This document shows positions 32,491-42,600 of a stretch of DNA of 43,548 nt, piece by piece. The notes under the pieces are model-generated. The model ran no database searches. It was not told where the DNA came from and worked only from the letters and a program-made list of their open reading frames with translations. The DNA lies in contig JAJQBX010000014.1 in the NCBI GenBank assembly GCA_021203065.1, positions 50,150-93,697 on the forward strand, given 5' to 3'. The position numbers were made by a program, and so were the translations under genes. Origin of the DNA: Oscillospiraceae bacterium. Lineage in GTDB: Bacteria > Bacillota > Clostridia > Oscillospirales > Ruminococcaceae. The first letter of the stretch is position 1; every line of letters starts with the position of its first letter.

Positions 32491-32982
32491 ATGAAGAAGG
32501 TAGGAATAATAATGGGCAGTGACAGCGATTTGCCGGTTGTTGAAAAGGCGGTTGCAGTACTTAAAGAATTGGAGATTCCTTACGAGGCGCATGTTTATTC
32601 TGCGCACCGGACGCCTGACGAGGCGACGGATTTTTCTAGGAATGCTGAACAGAACGGGTTCGGGGTTATCATTTCCGTTGCGGGAATGGCGGCGCACCTT
32701 GGGGGAGTTATTGCGGCGAACACCACGCTTCCGGTTATCGGTGTTCCCTGCAAGTCGAGTGTTCTTGACGGGATGGATGCCCTTTTGTCAACGGTTATGA
32801 TGCCAAGTGGAATCCCGGTTGCGACCGTTGCAATCGGAGGGGGAGCGAATGCGGCTCTTCTTGCCGCTGAAATGCTCGCTCTTTCGGACGGGGAGCTTTC
32901 GGAGAAATTAAAGGCTAAAAGAGAATCGGATAAGGCTAAGGTTTTGGAAAAAGACAAAGCAGTTCAGGAAAAGCTGCGTTAA
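32491..32982 (+). CDS. purE: N5-carboxyaminoimidazole ribonucleotide mutase
   Basis: 163 residues, class I PurE. GSDSDLPVVEKA, SAHRTPDEA and SVAGMAAHLGGVIAA hold the conserved Ser, Asp and His of the CAIR mutase site. It normally needs PurK to make N5-CAIR; purK is not in the window. ATG 32491 has TAGGAGGT six bases upstream, and GTG 32488 is not needed. First pur gene, just after a palindromic repeat cluster and without a recognisable promoter of its own, so it may be read from the pyr promoter or from one hidden in the repeat. Confidence 0.95.
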   Translation: MKKVGIIMGSDSDLPVVEKAVAVLKELEIPYEAHVYSAHRTPDEATDFSRNAEQNGFGVIISVAGMAAHLGGVIAANTTLPVIGVPCKSSVLDGMDALLSTVMMPSGIPVATVAIGGGANAALLAAEMLALSDGELSEKLKAKRESDKAKVLEKDKAVQEKLR

Positions 32983-32998
32983 ATAGAGAGGAGATTTT

Positions 32999-34423
32999 AT
33001 GGGCGGATTTTTCGGAGCTATTGGAAACGAATACGCACTTGAGGATGTATTTTACGGGACGGACTACCATTCACATCTGGGTACAAAAAGCGGAGGCATT
33101 GCCGCATATGACAGCGTGAAAGGTCTTCAGAGAAGCATTCACCATATCGGGAATTCACCGTTTAGGACGAAGTTTGAGCATGTTTTCAGCGAGATGAAAG
33201 GCACATCTGCAATAGGCTGCATAAACGACAGCGACCCTCAGCCGCTTTTAATACGCTCAAGGCTCGGGACTTATGCTATATGCATCGTCGGAATCATCAA
33301 CAATATCGACGACATAATGGACAAGTACTTCTCGAACACCGGCGGGCAGTTCAACGCCATGACCGGAGGAAAGATAAATTCAACCGAGCTCATTGCGGCT
33401 CTCATCAACCAGAAATCCAGCTTTGAAGAGGGCATAGCTTTCGCCCAAAGCGAGATAGAGGGTACTGCTTCAATACTCATCTTAAAGGATGGTGGAAATA
33501 TCATTGCGGCGAGGGACAAGTATGGAAGACTCCCGGTTTCCATCGGCATGAACCCTCACGGCTACTGCGTAAGCTTTGAGGATTTCGCCTATATGAAGCT
33601 TGGGTACACGACTGTACGGGAGCTTGGACCGGGGGAGATAGTTGAGCTTACGCACGACGGCGTCAGCGTTCTGAAAGCCCCCGAAAAGAAGAAGAGAATA
33701 TGTGCATTCCTATGGTCATACTACGGCTACCCGACATCCTCCTATGAGGGGGTCAACGTCGAGATGATGAGATACCGTAACGGAGAGATTATGGCGGATA
33801 ATGACCGAAATAGCTGCAATCTCCCCGACATCGACTATGTCGGAGGAGTCCCCGATTCGGGAACGCCCCACGCCATCGGCTATGCCCGGGAAAGCGGAGT
33901 GCCGTTTGCAAGACCTTTTATCAAGTATACGCCAACTTGGCCCCGTAGCTTCATGCCGGCAGAGCAGTCGGAGAGAAATACAGTTGCCAAGATGAAGCAG
34001 ATTCCGGTGCACGAGCTCATCAGGGGAAAGGATCTTCTGTTCGTTGACGACTCGATTGTAAGAGGCACACAGCTTCGGGAGACGGTGGAATTCCTCTATG
34101 CCAACGGCGCAAAGAGCGTTCACATGCGCTCAGCATGTCCGCCTATCATGTATGGCTGTAAATACTTGGCGTTTTCACGCTCGACAAGCGACATGGAGCT
34201 CATCACCCGCTCCACCATTATGGAGCTTGAGGGCGAAGAGGGCTTTAATCATCTCGAAGAATACAGCGACCCGACAACGGAAAGAGGCAGGAATTTCCGC
34301 CAAGCCGTCTGCGACAAGCTTCACTTCTCGAGCTTGGAATTTCAGACACTGGACGGGCTCTGCGAGGCGATAGGGATTCCGAGGGATGAGATTTGTACAT
34401 ACTGCTGGGATGGCAAGGAATAA
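32999..34423 (+). CDS. PurF-like amidophosphoribosyltransferase lacking glutaminase catalytic residues
   Basis: 474 residues, full length for PurF. The phosphoribosyltransferase half is intact: LLFVDDSIVRGTQLRE with Asp350 and Asp351, and PDSGTPHAIGYARESGVPF. Four Cys (235, 387, 466, 469; CTYCW at the end) match the [4Fe-4S] ligands of Bacillus PurF. The N-terminal glutaminase half is not intact. Normal PurF starts with the nucleophile Cys (CGI/CGV); here it is MGGFFGAIG with Gly at that position and no propeptide. The usual HVRYST Arg segment reads SAIGCINDSD, and the HNGNL Asn-Gly reads CIVGIINNID. It should not use glutamine in the normal way; ammonia-dependent PRA synthesis or another role is inferred. 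Similar MGGFFG paralogues exist, as I recall, in Bacteroidetes and Clostridia. Confidence 0.88.
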   Translation: MGGFFGAIGNEYALEDVFYGTDYHSHLGTKSGGIAAYDSVKGLQRSIHHIGNSPFRTKFEHVFSEMKGTSAIGCINDSDPQPLLIRSRLGTYAICIVGIINNIDDIMDKYFSNTGGQFNAMTGGKINSTELIAALINQKSSFEEGIAFAQSEIEGTASILILKDGGNIIAARDKYGRLPVSIGMNPHGYCVSFEDFAYMKLGYTTVRELGPGEIVELTHDGVSVLKAPEKKKRICAFLWSYYGYPTSSYEGVNVEMMRYRNGEIMADNDRNSCNLPDIDYVGGVPDSGTPHAIGYARESGVPFARPFIKYTPTWPRSFMPAEQSERNTVAKMKQIPVHELIRGKDLLFVDDSIVRGTQLRETVEFLYANGAKSVHMRSACPPIMYGCKYLAFSRSTSDMELITRSTIMELEGEEGFNHLEEYSDPTTERGRNFRQAVCDKLHFSSLEFQTLDGLCEAIGIPRDEICTYCWDGKE

Positions 34424-34504
34424 TTCGTAATTCGTAATGCGTAATTCGTAATTGCCGATGGGCGACGAAAATAATTACGCATTACGCATTAAGCATTACG
34501 CATT
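34421..34504. repeat. AT-rich inverted repeat between purF-like and purM genes
   Basis: The left arm 34421-34453 is made of TAATTCGTAA and TAATGCGTAA words; the right arm 34472-34504 has their reverse complements (TTACGCATTACGCATTAAGC); the loop is about 18 bases. The stop codon of the purF-like gene (34421-34423) is the first base triplet of the repeat. A single copy of the same word ends purL at 43410. A second repeat family, distinct from the GC-rich elements. Confidence 0.85.
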
Positions 34505-34531
34505 TTATTACATACGAATGGAGAGATATTG

Positions 34532-35575
34532 ATGAATAATTTATCACGTTCCGAGAGCTACGCTGCGGCGGGGGTTGACATTACTGCGGGGTATAAGGCA
34601 GTGGAGCTTATGAAGAAGCATATCGCTAAGACCGTTACCGAGGGCGTCTGCTCAGGTATCGGGGACTTTGGCGGGCTTTTTGAGCTCAACACCGAGGGGA
34701 TGAAGCACCCGGTTCTGGTCAGCGGCACTGACGGAGTTGGCACAAAGCTCAAAATAGCATTTTTAATGGACAAGCATGACACCGTTGGCATCGACTGCGT
34801 CGCCATGTGCGTAAACGACATCATCTGCTGCGGAGCAAAGCCTTTATTCTTCCTCGACTATATCGCATGCGGGAAGAACTATCCTGAAAAGATCGCTTCC
34901 ATCGTCGGCGGCATCTGCGACGGCTGTGTTCAGTCAGGGGCGGCTCTTATCGGCGGTGAGACTGCCGAAATGCCCGGGTTCTATAAGGCTTATGAGTATG
35001 ATCTGGCAGGCTTTGCAGTCGGAATTGTAGACAAAGAGAAGATTATCGACCGTTCTACCATGGCTGAGGGCGACGTTATCATCGCTTTGCCCTCGAGCGG
35101 CGTTCACTCGAACGGCTTCTCGCTTGTGAGAAAGGTTCTTAACGTCGAAACTGCTGACATAAAGACGCCTTTGGAGGAGCTCGGCGGGAAGTCCATCGGC
35201 GAGACACTTCTGACCCCCACGAAAATCTATGTCAAGCCGGTCCTCAAGCTCCTTGAGAGCGTCAGGGTCAAGGGAATTTCCCACATCACCGGCGGCGGCT
35301 TCTATGAAAATATCCCGAGGAGCATTCCCGATGGGCTCTGCGCACTTATCGAGAAGTCGGCAGTGAAGATTCCTCCGATATTCGACCTCATCGCCGACAA
35401 GGGCAATATTTCCGAGCGTGACATGTTCAACACATTCAACATGGGCGTCGGAATGAGCATTGTCGTCTCAAAGGAGGACGAGGGCGAGGCTCTTAGGATT
35501 CTTAACGATGCTGGCGAGGACGCTTACGTGATAGGTAAGATTGTAAAGTCCGACAGAAAGATTGAGGTAGTCTGA
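34532..35575 (+). CDS. purM: Phosphoribosylformylglycinamidine cyclo-ligase (AIR synthetase)
   Basis: 347 residues. It converts FGAM to AIR with [18 protein letters not shown] at the N terminus, [26 protein letters not shown] for ATP and magnesium, [27 protein letters not shown] and [16 protein letters not shown] 34532 is used instead of the TTG one codon before; GGAGAG lies upstream. Its stop shares a base with the purN start. Confidence 0.96.
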   Translation: MNNLSRSESYAAAGVDITAGYKAVELMKKHIAKTVTEGVCSGIGDFGGLFELNTEGMKHPVLVSGTDGVGTKLKIAFLMDKHDTVGIDCVAMCVNDIICCGAKPLFFLDYIACGKNYPEKIASIVGGICDGCVQSGAALIGGETAEMPGFYKAYEYDLAGFAVGIVDKEKIIDRSTMAEGDVIIALPSSGVHSNGFSLVRKVLNVETADIKTPLEELGGKSIGETLLTPTKIYVKPVLKLLESVRVKGISHITGGGFYENIPRSIPDGLCALIEKSAVKIPPIFDLIADKGNISERDMFNTFNMGVGMSIVVSKEDEGEALRILNDAGEDAYVIGKIVKSDRKIEVV

Positions 35576-36198
35576 TGCCGGATATGACTCAGAAGACAAA
35601 AATAGCGGTTCTCGTCTCCGGCGGAGGGACGAATCTTCAGGCATTGATTGATGCCCAAGGGTCGGTCATAGAAAGCGGCGAGATAGTTATCGTAATCGCC
35701 AGCAACCGGGAAGCATATGCACTTGAGCGTGCCAGAAAAGCAGGAATCAGAGGCGAGGCAGTCCCCAAAAAAGAGATGACTCAGACTGAGTTTGAAGCGA
35801 AAATCATAGAGCTTCTGGATGAGACCGGAGCGGAGATTATAATCTTGGCTGGGTTCTTAAGCATTCTGTCGGAGGAATTCACGAAGAGATACCCTCGAAG
35901 AATTATCAATATCCACCCATCGCTTATCCCGTCGTTCTGCGGGCAGGGATATTACGGCTTGAAGGTTCACGAGGCGGCACTTGAGCGTGGCGTCAAGGTG
36001 ACCGGTGCGACGGTTCATTTCGTCAACGAGATTCCCGACGGCGGGGAGATTATCCTCCAGAAAGCCGTGTATATAAATCCGGACGATACCCCGGAAAGCC
36101 TGCAGCTTCGGGTTATGCAGGAAGCGGAATGGAAGCTTCTGCCCGAGGCGGCGGAAAAGGTTTCAAAAGAGATTATGGACAGTAAGGAGTGCAGGTAA
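35575..36198 (+). CDS. purN: Phosphoribosylglycinamide formyltransferase
   Basis: 207 residues. Transfers the formyl group from 10-formyl-THF to GAR. VLVSGGGTNLQALID for the phosphoribosyl group, IILAGFLSILS, the catalytic INIHPSLIPSF (Asn and His) and the Asp in EIPDGGEIIL. GQGYYGLKVHEAAL matches clostridial PurN. ATG 35575 overlaps the purM stop; ATG 35584 is an alternative. Followed directly by the cyclohydrolase gene, with AAGGAG for that gene inside the purN end. Confidence 0.95.
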   Translation: MPDMTQKTKIAVLVSGGGTNLQALIDAQGSVIESGEIVIVIASNREAYALERARKAGIRGEAVPKKEMTQTEFEAKIIELLDETGAEIIILAGFLSILSEEFTKRYPRRIINIHPSLIPSFCGQGYYGLKVHEAALERGVKVTGATVHFVNEIPDGGEIILQKAVYINPDDTPESLQLRVMQEAEWKLLPEAAEKVSKEIMDSKECR

Positions 36199-36924
36199 AT
36201 GGAAATGGACATCTACGAGAAGAAAACAATCTATGACCGGATTGCAGGGAATCCCTATGTCGGAAGAGGAATCTGCGTCGGGCTTTCGCCTGATGGAGCT
36301 AATGCGGTTTTCGCCTACTTCATAATGGGAAGAAGCAGCAATTCAAGGAATCGTGTCTTCACAATCAGAGACGGCGAGCTCTTCACAGAGCCGTTTGATG
36401 CGTCACTTGTTGAAGACCCGAGCCTCATTATCTATGCGGCGGTGAGAAGCTTTCAGAATAAAGTCGTCGTCACAAACGGCGACCAGACCGACACCATTAT
36501 TGACGGCTTGAGGCAGGGAAAGAAGTTCTCGGAAGCGCTCGAGTCCCGGCAGTTTGAGCCGGACGCCCCGAACTTCACTCCCAGAATCAGCGCAATGCTC
36601 GAATTCAAAAAGTCCTATTCCTATCAGATGAGCATCTTAAAGAGCATCGACGCCGAGGGAACTGGCTGTGCAAGATACACCTATTCCTATCCCGGAAGAC
36701 AGGGGCTTGGGCACTTCATCCACACCTACGTGACTGACGGAAACCCGATCCCGACATTCCAAGGCGAACCGGAGAGAATCATTATCCCCGGGAGCATCGA
36801 TGAGTTCACAGACCAGATATGGTCAGGGCTTGACGAGTCAAACAAGATTTCCCTCTATGTTGAGTACATAAACCTGAAGTCCCAGACAAGCGAATTCCGC
36901 CTGATAAACAAGAACGAAAAGTGA
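36199..36924 (+). CDS. IMP cyclohydrolase, PurO type
   Basis: 241 residues. N-terminal NPYVGRGICVGLSPDGANAV, then FAYFIMGRSSNSRNRVF, matches the archaeal-type IMP cyclohydrolase family (PF07826), unrelated to the N-terminal domain of bifunctional PurH. It closes the ring of FAICAR to give IMP. KVVVTNGDQTDTIIDGL and TPRISAMLEF are further family segments. AAGGAG lies nine bases before ATG 36199. It ends in overlap (GTGA) with the 5' region of the separate AICAR transformylase gene, which strongly supports joint function. Members of this family are scattered in Clostridia and Bacteroidetes, so ancient transfer is possible. Confidence 0.88.
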   Translation: MEMDIYEKKTIYDRIAGNPYVGRGICVGLSPDGANAVFAYFIMGRSSNSRNRVFTIRDGELFTEPFDASLVEDPSLIIYAAVRSFQNKVVVTNGDQTDTIIDGLRQGKKFSEALESRQFEPDAPNFTPRISAMLEFKKSYSYQMSILKSIDAEGTGCARYTYSYPGRQGLGHFIHTYVTDGNPIPTFQGEPERIIIPGSIDEFTDQIWSGLDESNKISLYVEYINLKSQTSEFRLINKNEK

Positions 36925-36935
36925 GGAGAGTCAAT

Positions 36936-38120
36936 ATGAAAGAATTTGAACTGAAATACGGCTGCAACCCGAACCAGAAGCCGTCGAAAATATTCATGCA
37001 TGACGGAAGTGATCTGCCCATCGAAATCCTGAACGGCAGACCGGGATACATAAACTTCCTCGACGCTTTCAACTCTTGGCAGCTGGTAAAAGAGCTGAAA
37101 GAGGCTTTGGGACTCCCTGCGGCGGCGTCATTCAAGCATGTGAGCCCGACGAGTGCGGCAGTTGGTCTTCCACTTCCTGAGAAGCTCAAGAAAGCCTGCT
37201 TTGTCGACGACATCGAGGGCTTGGACGAATCGCCCCTTGCCTGCGCCTATGCAAGAGCAAGAGGAACGGACAGAATGTGCTCCTTTGGCGACTGGGTGGC
37301 TCTTTCCGACACCTGCGACGTGAAGACTGCGCTACTTGTAAAGCGTGAAGTCTCCGACGGAATTATCGCACCAGATTATGAGCCCGAAGCACTCGAAATC
37401 CTCCGTTCAAAGAAAAAGGGCAACTATAATATAGTGAAGATTGGCCCCTCATACGTTCCCGACCCGATTGAGCACAAGCAGGTCTTTGGCATCACCTTTG
37501 AGCAGGGAAGAAACAACTTTGAGATCAACCGTGAGCTCCTCTCGAACATCGTCACCGAGAACAAGAACCTCCCCGACGATGCGGTAAGAGACCTCATTAT
37601 CGCGCTCATCACCCTCAAGTACACCCAGTCAAATTCCGTCTGCTACGCCTATGACGGACAGGCAATAGGCGTCGGAGCAGGTCAGCAGTCAAGAATCCAC
37701 TGCACCCGTCTCGCCGGCGGCAAGGCTGACACATGGTTCCTAAGGCAGCACGACAAGGTCCTGAATCTTCCGTTCAAGGAAACCTTGGGCAGACCCGACC
37801 GTGACAACGTCATCGACGGCTATATCAATAAAAACGAAGAGGATGTCACCGCTGACGGAGTATGGGAAAGGTACTTCACCCGTAAGCCCGAGCCTCTTAC
37901 CGATGCTGAGGCAAGAGAATACTTAGACAGCATCACCGGCGTAAGCTGCGGCTCAGACGCATTCTTCCCGTTTGACGACAACATCGAGCGTGCCCACAGA
38001 AGCGGCGTCATGTACGTCGCCGAACCCGGCGGCTCAATCAGAGACGACGTATGCATTGAAAGATGCAATAAATACGGGATGGTTATGGCGTTTACGGGGA
38101 TGAGGCTGTTCCACCATTGA
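36936..38120 (+). CDS. Stand-alone AICAR transformylase (PurH C-terminal-domain type)
   Basis: 394 residues. It formylates AICAR to FAICAR with 10-formyl-THF. KYGCNPNQKPSKIFMHDGSD and ILNGRPGYINFLDAFNSWQL open the domain; the catalytic Lys-His is in ASFKHVSPTSAA; QSNSVCYAYDGQAIGVGAGQ and SDAFFPFDDNIERAHRSGV correspond to the active-site segments of PurH. The MGS-like IMP cyclohydrolase domain of ordinary PurH is missing; that activity is supplied by the preceding PurO-type protein. ATG 36936 has GAGGAG seven bases upstream; GTG 36921 in the preceding gene is less likely. Confidence 0.93.
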   Translation: MKEFELKYGCNPNQKPSKIFMHDGSDLPIEILNGRPGYINFLDAFNSWQLVKELKEALGLPAAASFKHVSPTSAAVGLPLPEKLKKACFVDDIEGLDESPLACAYARARGTDRMCSFGDWVALSDTCDVKTALLVKREVSDGIIAPDYEPEALEILRSKKKGNYNIVKIGPSYVPDPIEHKQVFGITFEQGRNNFEINRELLSNIVTENKNLPDDAVRDLIIALITLKYTQSNSVCYAYDGQAIGVGAGQQSRIHCTRLAGGKADTWFLRQHDKVLNLPFKETLGRPDRDNVIDGYINKNEEDVTADGVWERYFTRKPEPLTDAEAREYLDSITGVSCGSDAFFPFDDNIERAHRSGVMYVAEPGGSIRDDVCIERCNKYGMVMAFTGMRLFHH

Positions 38121-38337
38121 TGTCGCCTTACGGCGACGCCGCACTTCGTGCGGCACCCCTCAGTCAGCTTCGCTGACAGCTCCCCTTTCAGGGGAGCCTA
38201 TAACTGCTTCTCTCAGAAGCTTCTGATAGAAGCAGAAAAAGCCTCCCCTGAAAGGGGAGGGGGACCATGCGAAGCATGGTGGAGGGGTGCAATTTTCGGC
38301 AACGCCGAAAATTGCCGACTTCGCGAAGCGAAGTCGC
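38121..38337. repeat. Palindromic repeat cluster, copy 4, between AICAR transformylase gene and purD
   Basis: The core 38155-38288 is 134 bp: ACCCCTCAGTCAGCTTCGCTG, ACAGCTCCCCTTTCAGGGGAG, CCTATAA, a spacer with its own stem (GCTTCT...AGAAGC), GCCTCCCC-TGAAA-GGGGAGG, CATGCGAAGCATG and GGAGGGGT. Flanks are extra hairpins: GTCGCCTTACGGCGAC, GCCGCACTTCGTGCGGC, GCAATTTTCGGCAACGCCGA-type arm and GACTTCGCGAAGCGAAGTC. Same orientation as copy 3; the two right units are identical over about 45 bases. Confidence 0.88.
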
Positions 38338-38376
38338 TTTGACAGAAGTAAAACTTAGAGAAAAGGAGAGCTTTCC

Positions 38377-39642
38377 ATGAATCTATTAATCATCGGCTCA
38401 GGTGGCAGAGAGCATGCTGTAATAAAGAAGCTCAAAGAAAATAAAGACGTCACGAAGATTTACGCTTTGCCCGGAAACGGCGGTATTGCCGGGGATGCCG
38501 AGTGTGTGAATATTTCGGCTACGGATATTCCGGGGATAGTGAAGTTTGCGATTGAGAACGGGATTGACTATGCTGTTGTCACCCCGGATGACCCGTTGGT
38601 CTTGGGGTGCGTCGACGCTCTTAATGAGGCGGGGATTCCCTGCTTCGGTCCTGAGAAGAAAGCCGCCATTATCGAGGGGAGTAAGGTCTTCTCGAAAAAT
38701 CTTATGAAAAAATACGGGATTCCTACTGCCAAGTATGAAGTCTTTGACGACGCTGAAAAGGCACTCAAGTATCTCGAAACTGCACCGATTCCTACAGTTG
38801 TAAAAGCCGACGGCTTGGCTCTTGGAAAGGGCGCACTTGTCTGCATGACAAGGGAAGAGGCGGTGGACGCTGTAAAGACCATCATGGTTGATAAAAAGTT
38901 CGGCGAGAGCGGAAACGAGATAGTTATTGAAGAGTTCCTCACAGGTCCTGAGGTTTCGGTTCTCTCGTTCACCGACGGAAATGTCGTCAAGCCGATGGTA
39001 TCCTCGATGGATCATAAGCGTGCAGGGGACGGAGACACGGGACTCAACACCGGCGGCATGGGTACAATCGCCCCGAATCCCTACTATACAGAAGAGGTTG
39101 CGGCTGAATGCATGGAGAAGATTTTCCTCCCGACTATAGACGCCATGAATAAAGAGGGCAGGACATTCAGGGGCTGCCTCTACTTCGGGCTTATGCTGAC
39201 GCCTGACGGACCGAAGGTAATCGAGTATAACTGCCGCTTCGGCGACCCGGAGACTCAGGTGGTGCTCCCGCTTCTTGAAAGTGATCTCCTGACGATAATG
39301 CAAGCCTGCACAAACGGGACTCTTGGTGAGACCGAGGTTGAATTCTCCCGGGGCAGTGCCTGCTGTGTAGTTATGGCGTCAAAGGGCTACCCGGTGGCGT
39401 ATGAAAAAGGCTATGAAATCACCATTCCCGACGAAGTTGCCCCGAATGTATACGTAGCCGGTGCTTCGCTCAAGGACGGAAAGCTTGTGACCTCCGGCGG
39501 CAGAGTCTTGGGCGTCACGGCAACTGCCGATACGCTCCCCGAGGCGATTGAAAAGGCATATGCATTGACTGATAAGATTCATTTTGATAATCAGTATATG
39601 AGGAAAGATATTGGAAAAAGAGCTTTGGAGGCAAGAATATAA
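38377..39642 (+). CDS. purD: Phosphoribosylamine-glycine ligase (GAR synthetase)
   Basis: 421 residues. ATP-grasp enzyme joining phosphoribosylamine and glycine. LLIIGSGGREHAVIKKL at the N terminus, VVKADGLALGKGALVC for ATP, RAGDGDTGLNTGGMGTIAPN and YNCRFGDPETQVVLP for magnesium and ligand. AAGGAGAG lies before the ATG. It uses the product expected from the PurF-like protein. The stop codon overlaps the purL ATG (TAATG). Confidence 0.96.
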   Translation: MNLLIIGSGGREHAVIKKLKENKDVTKIYALPGNGGIAGDAECVNISATDIPGIVKFAIENGIDYAVVTPDDPLVLGCVDALNEAGIPCFGPEKKAAIIEGSKVFSKNLMKKYGIPTAKYEVFDDAEKALKYLETAPIPTVVKADGLALGKGALVCMTREEAVDAVKTIMVDKKFGESGNEIVIEEFLTGPEVSVLSFTDGNVVKPMVSSMDHKRAGDGDTGLNTGGMGTIAPNPYYTEEVAAECMEKIFLPTIDAMNKEGRTFRGCLYFGLMLTPDGPKVIEYNCRFGDPETQVVLPLLESDLLTIMQACTNGTLGETEVEFSRGSACCVVMASKGYPVAYEKGYEITIPDEVAPNVYVAGASLKDGKLVTSGGRVLGVTATADTLPEAIEKAYALTDKIHFDNQYMRKDIGKRALEARI

Positions 39643-42600
39643 TGGTATACCGAGTATATTCCGAAAAACGTAAAGAGCTTGCGGCGGAGGCGAGAGGGCT
39701 TTTAGACGAGGCGAGGACGCTTCTTGGCATAAGCGGGCTCACCGATGTCCGGCTTATTAACCGCTATGATGCCGAAAACATCACATATGATCTCTTTGAG
39801 TATGCAAAGAAGACGGTCTTTTCTGAGCCTCAGCTCGACATTGTTTCGGATGAGATTGATACTGATGGAGCTTACGTCTTCGCAGTTGAATATCTCCCCG
39901 GACAGTTCGACCAGAGAGCGGATTCCGCTTCGCAGTGCATACAGATCATTTCGCAGGGCGAAAGACCTCTCATAAGAACCGCAAAGGTCTATTGCCTCTA
40001 TGGTGAGCTGACGGACGAGGACATTGCGAAGATAAAGAAGTATGTAATCAACCCGGTTGAGGCAAGGGAAGCATCCCTTGAGAAGCCGGAGACAATCAAC
40101 ATGACCTATGAGATCCCGACAGAGGTCAGGACTCTTACCGGCTTCAATCAGCTCGACGAAAAGGGGCTTGATGAGTTTGTAAAGAGCTATGGCTTGGCTA
40201 TGGATGACGACGACATCGCTTTCTGCCAGAGCTATTTCCGCTCTGAAAAGCGTGACCCCACCCTGACCGAAATCAGGATGATAGACACCTATTGGTCTGA
40301 CCACTGCCGGCATACTACTTTCCTCACCGTTATCGACAACGTGAGCTTTGAGGACAAGCTCTTGCAGGATGCCTATGACGAGTATATAAAGACACGTGAA
40401 TTCTTGGGCAGAACAAAGCCAATTTGCCTTATGGATATAGCGACCTTGGCGGTCAAGTATCTTCGTAAAACCGGTAAACTCACCCATCTTGACGAGTCGG
40501 AGGAGATAAACGCCTGCACCGTGAAGATGAATATCGACGTTGACAGAAAGACTGAGCCTTGGCTTCTCTTATTCAAGAACGAGACCCACAACCACCCGAC
40601 AGAGATCGAGCCCTTCGGCGGTGCGGCAACCTGCATCGGCGGAGCGATAAGAGACCCGCTTTCGGGACGTGCATATGTATATGGAGCTATGAGAGTGACC
40701 GGTGCTGCCGACCCGACAGTTCCGGTAAGCGAAACAATCAAGGGAAAGCTTCCGCAGAGAAAGATTGTGACCACTGCGGCTGCCGGATACTCTTCATACG
40801 GCAACCAGATCGGCTTGGCGACCGGAATTGTAGATGAAATCTACCACCCCGGCTATGCAGCAAAGAGAATGGAGATAGGCGCAGTTATTGCGGCAACTCC
40901 GGAGGAAAATGTCCGGCGTGAAGTCCCCCAGCCGGGAGACATAGTTATACTTTTAGGAGGAAGCACCGGGCGTGACGGCTGCGGAGGTGCTACCGGCTCT
41001 TCGAAGTCGCATACTTTAACCTCCCTTGAAACCTGCGGCGCAGAGGTGCAAAAGGGCAACGCCCCCGAGGAAAGAAAGCTCCAGAGGCTTTTCAGAAACC
41101 GGGAAGCATCTCTTATGATAAAGCGTTGCAACGACTTCGGCGCAGGAGGCGTTTCGGTAGCGATAGGCGAGCTTGCAGACGGATTGGAAATTGATCTGAA
41201 CGCAGTCCCGAAGAAATACGAGGGCTTGGACGGAACGGAGCTCGCTATAAGCGAATCTCAGGAGAGAATGGCTGTTGTAATTGAGCCGGAAAACCTTGAG
41301 AGATTTTTGGAGATTGCCAATTCCGAAAACCTGCAGGCTTGTAAGGTTGCCGAGGTAAAGGCTGAGCCAAGGCTCGTCATGAACTGGAACGGGAAAGCTA
41401 TAGTAAACCTGAGCCGTGAATTCCTCAATTCAAACGGCGCAGAGAAGCATATCGACGCTTCGCCGGCTAAATTACAGGACTATGAGAAGACGGTCACGGG
41501 CGATTTCAGGGAGAATTATCTGAAGCTTGCAGGCGACCTCAACATCTGCTCAAAGCGTGGGCTTTCGGAAAGATTTGACTCCACCATCGGTGCAGGAACT
41601 GTTCTCATGCCGTTCGGCGGCAAGAATCAGCTCACCCCGATTCAGGCGATGGTGCAGAAAGTATCAGTCGAGAAAAAGCACACCGACACCTGTTCTCTGA
41701 TGGCATACGGCTACAACCCCTATATCACCGAAAAGTCGCCCTATCACGGAGCATATCTGGCGGTAATCGAATCTGTTTCGAAGCTTGTAGCAACAGGGGC
41801 AAAGTTCGACGACGAGGAAGTATATCTCACGTTCCAAGAGTATTTCGAGCACCCGAACAAGGACCCGAAGCGTTGGGGAAAGCCCTTGGCGGCTCTTCTT
41901 GGAGCGTTCAGGGCTCAGCTTGAGCTGAAAATCGGCGCAATCGGCGGCAAGGACTCGATGAGCGGAACTTTCGAGGACATCGACGTCCCCCCGACCCTCG
42001 TCTCGTTCGCCGTCACCACCTCCAAGACTGACAATATACTGAGCCCTGAATTCAAGAGTGCAGGGCACAAGGTCTACTTCCTGAAGCCCGACTACGACGA
42101 AAATAATCTTCCGATAACCTCTTCGCTTCTTGAGGTTTATCAAAAGGTCACCGACTGGGCAAGAGCAGGCAAAATTGCGGCGGCATACACCCCCACATCG
42201 GGTGGCATTGCAGAAGCAGTCTTCAAGATGGGCATAGGAAACGGCATCGGCTTCAAATTCGCCGCCACTCCCGATATATTTGCCTATAACTACGGCGCAT
42301 TTATCTTGGAAGCTACCGAAGATCTTGACGCAGAGCTTCTTGGAGAGACCACTTCCGATGAGGCTATCACCTATGGCGACGAGAGTATTGCGCTTTCTGA
42401 GCTCCTGAAGCCTTATGAGGATAAGCTGGAAGCTGTATACGCTTGTAACATTGGCGACGCAGACCCCTCAGTCTCGCTTCGCTCGACAGCTCCCCTTTCA
42501 GGGGAGCCTATGAGTGCTCCTGTACAAGCTTCTAAGAGAACTCAAATAGCCGCCCCTGCGGGGCGGACCCCTCAGTCGCCTGCGGCGACAGCTCCCCTTG

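Noticed and set aside
38121-38337. Possible CRISPR array, because of several short palindromic repeats in a row
   Set aside because: The hairpins differ in sequence and spacing, there are no equal-length unique spacers, and no cas genes are nearby. The pattern fits stacked palindromic elements.
38398-39303. 301-residue open frame on the minus strand inside purD
   Set aside because: purD is complete with ATP-grasp motifs on the plus strand; the antisense frame has no ribosome binding site or known domain.
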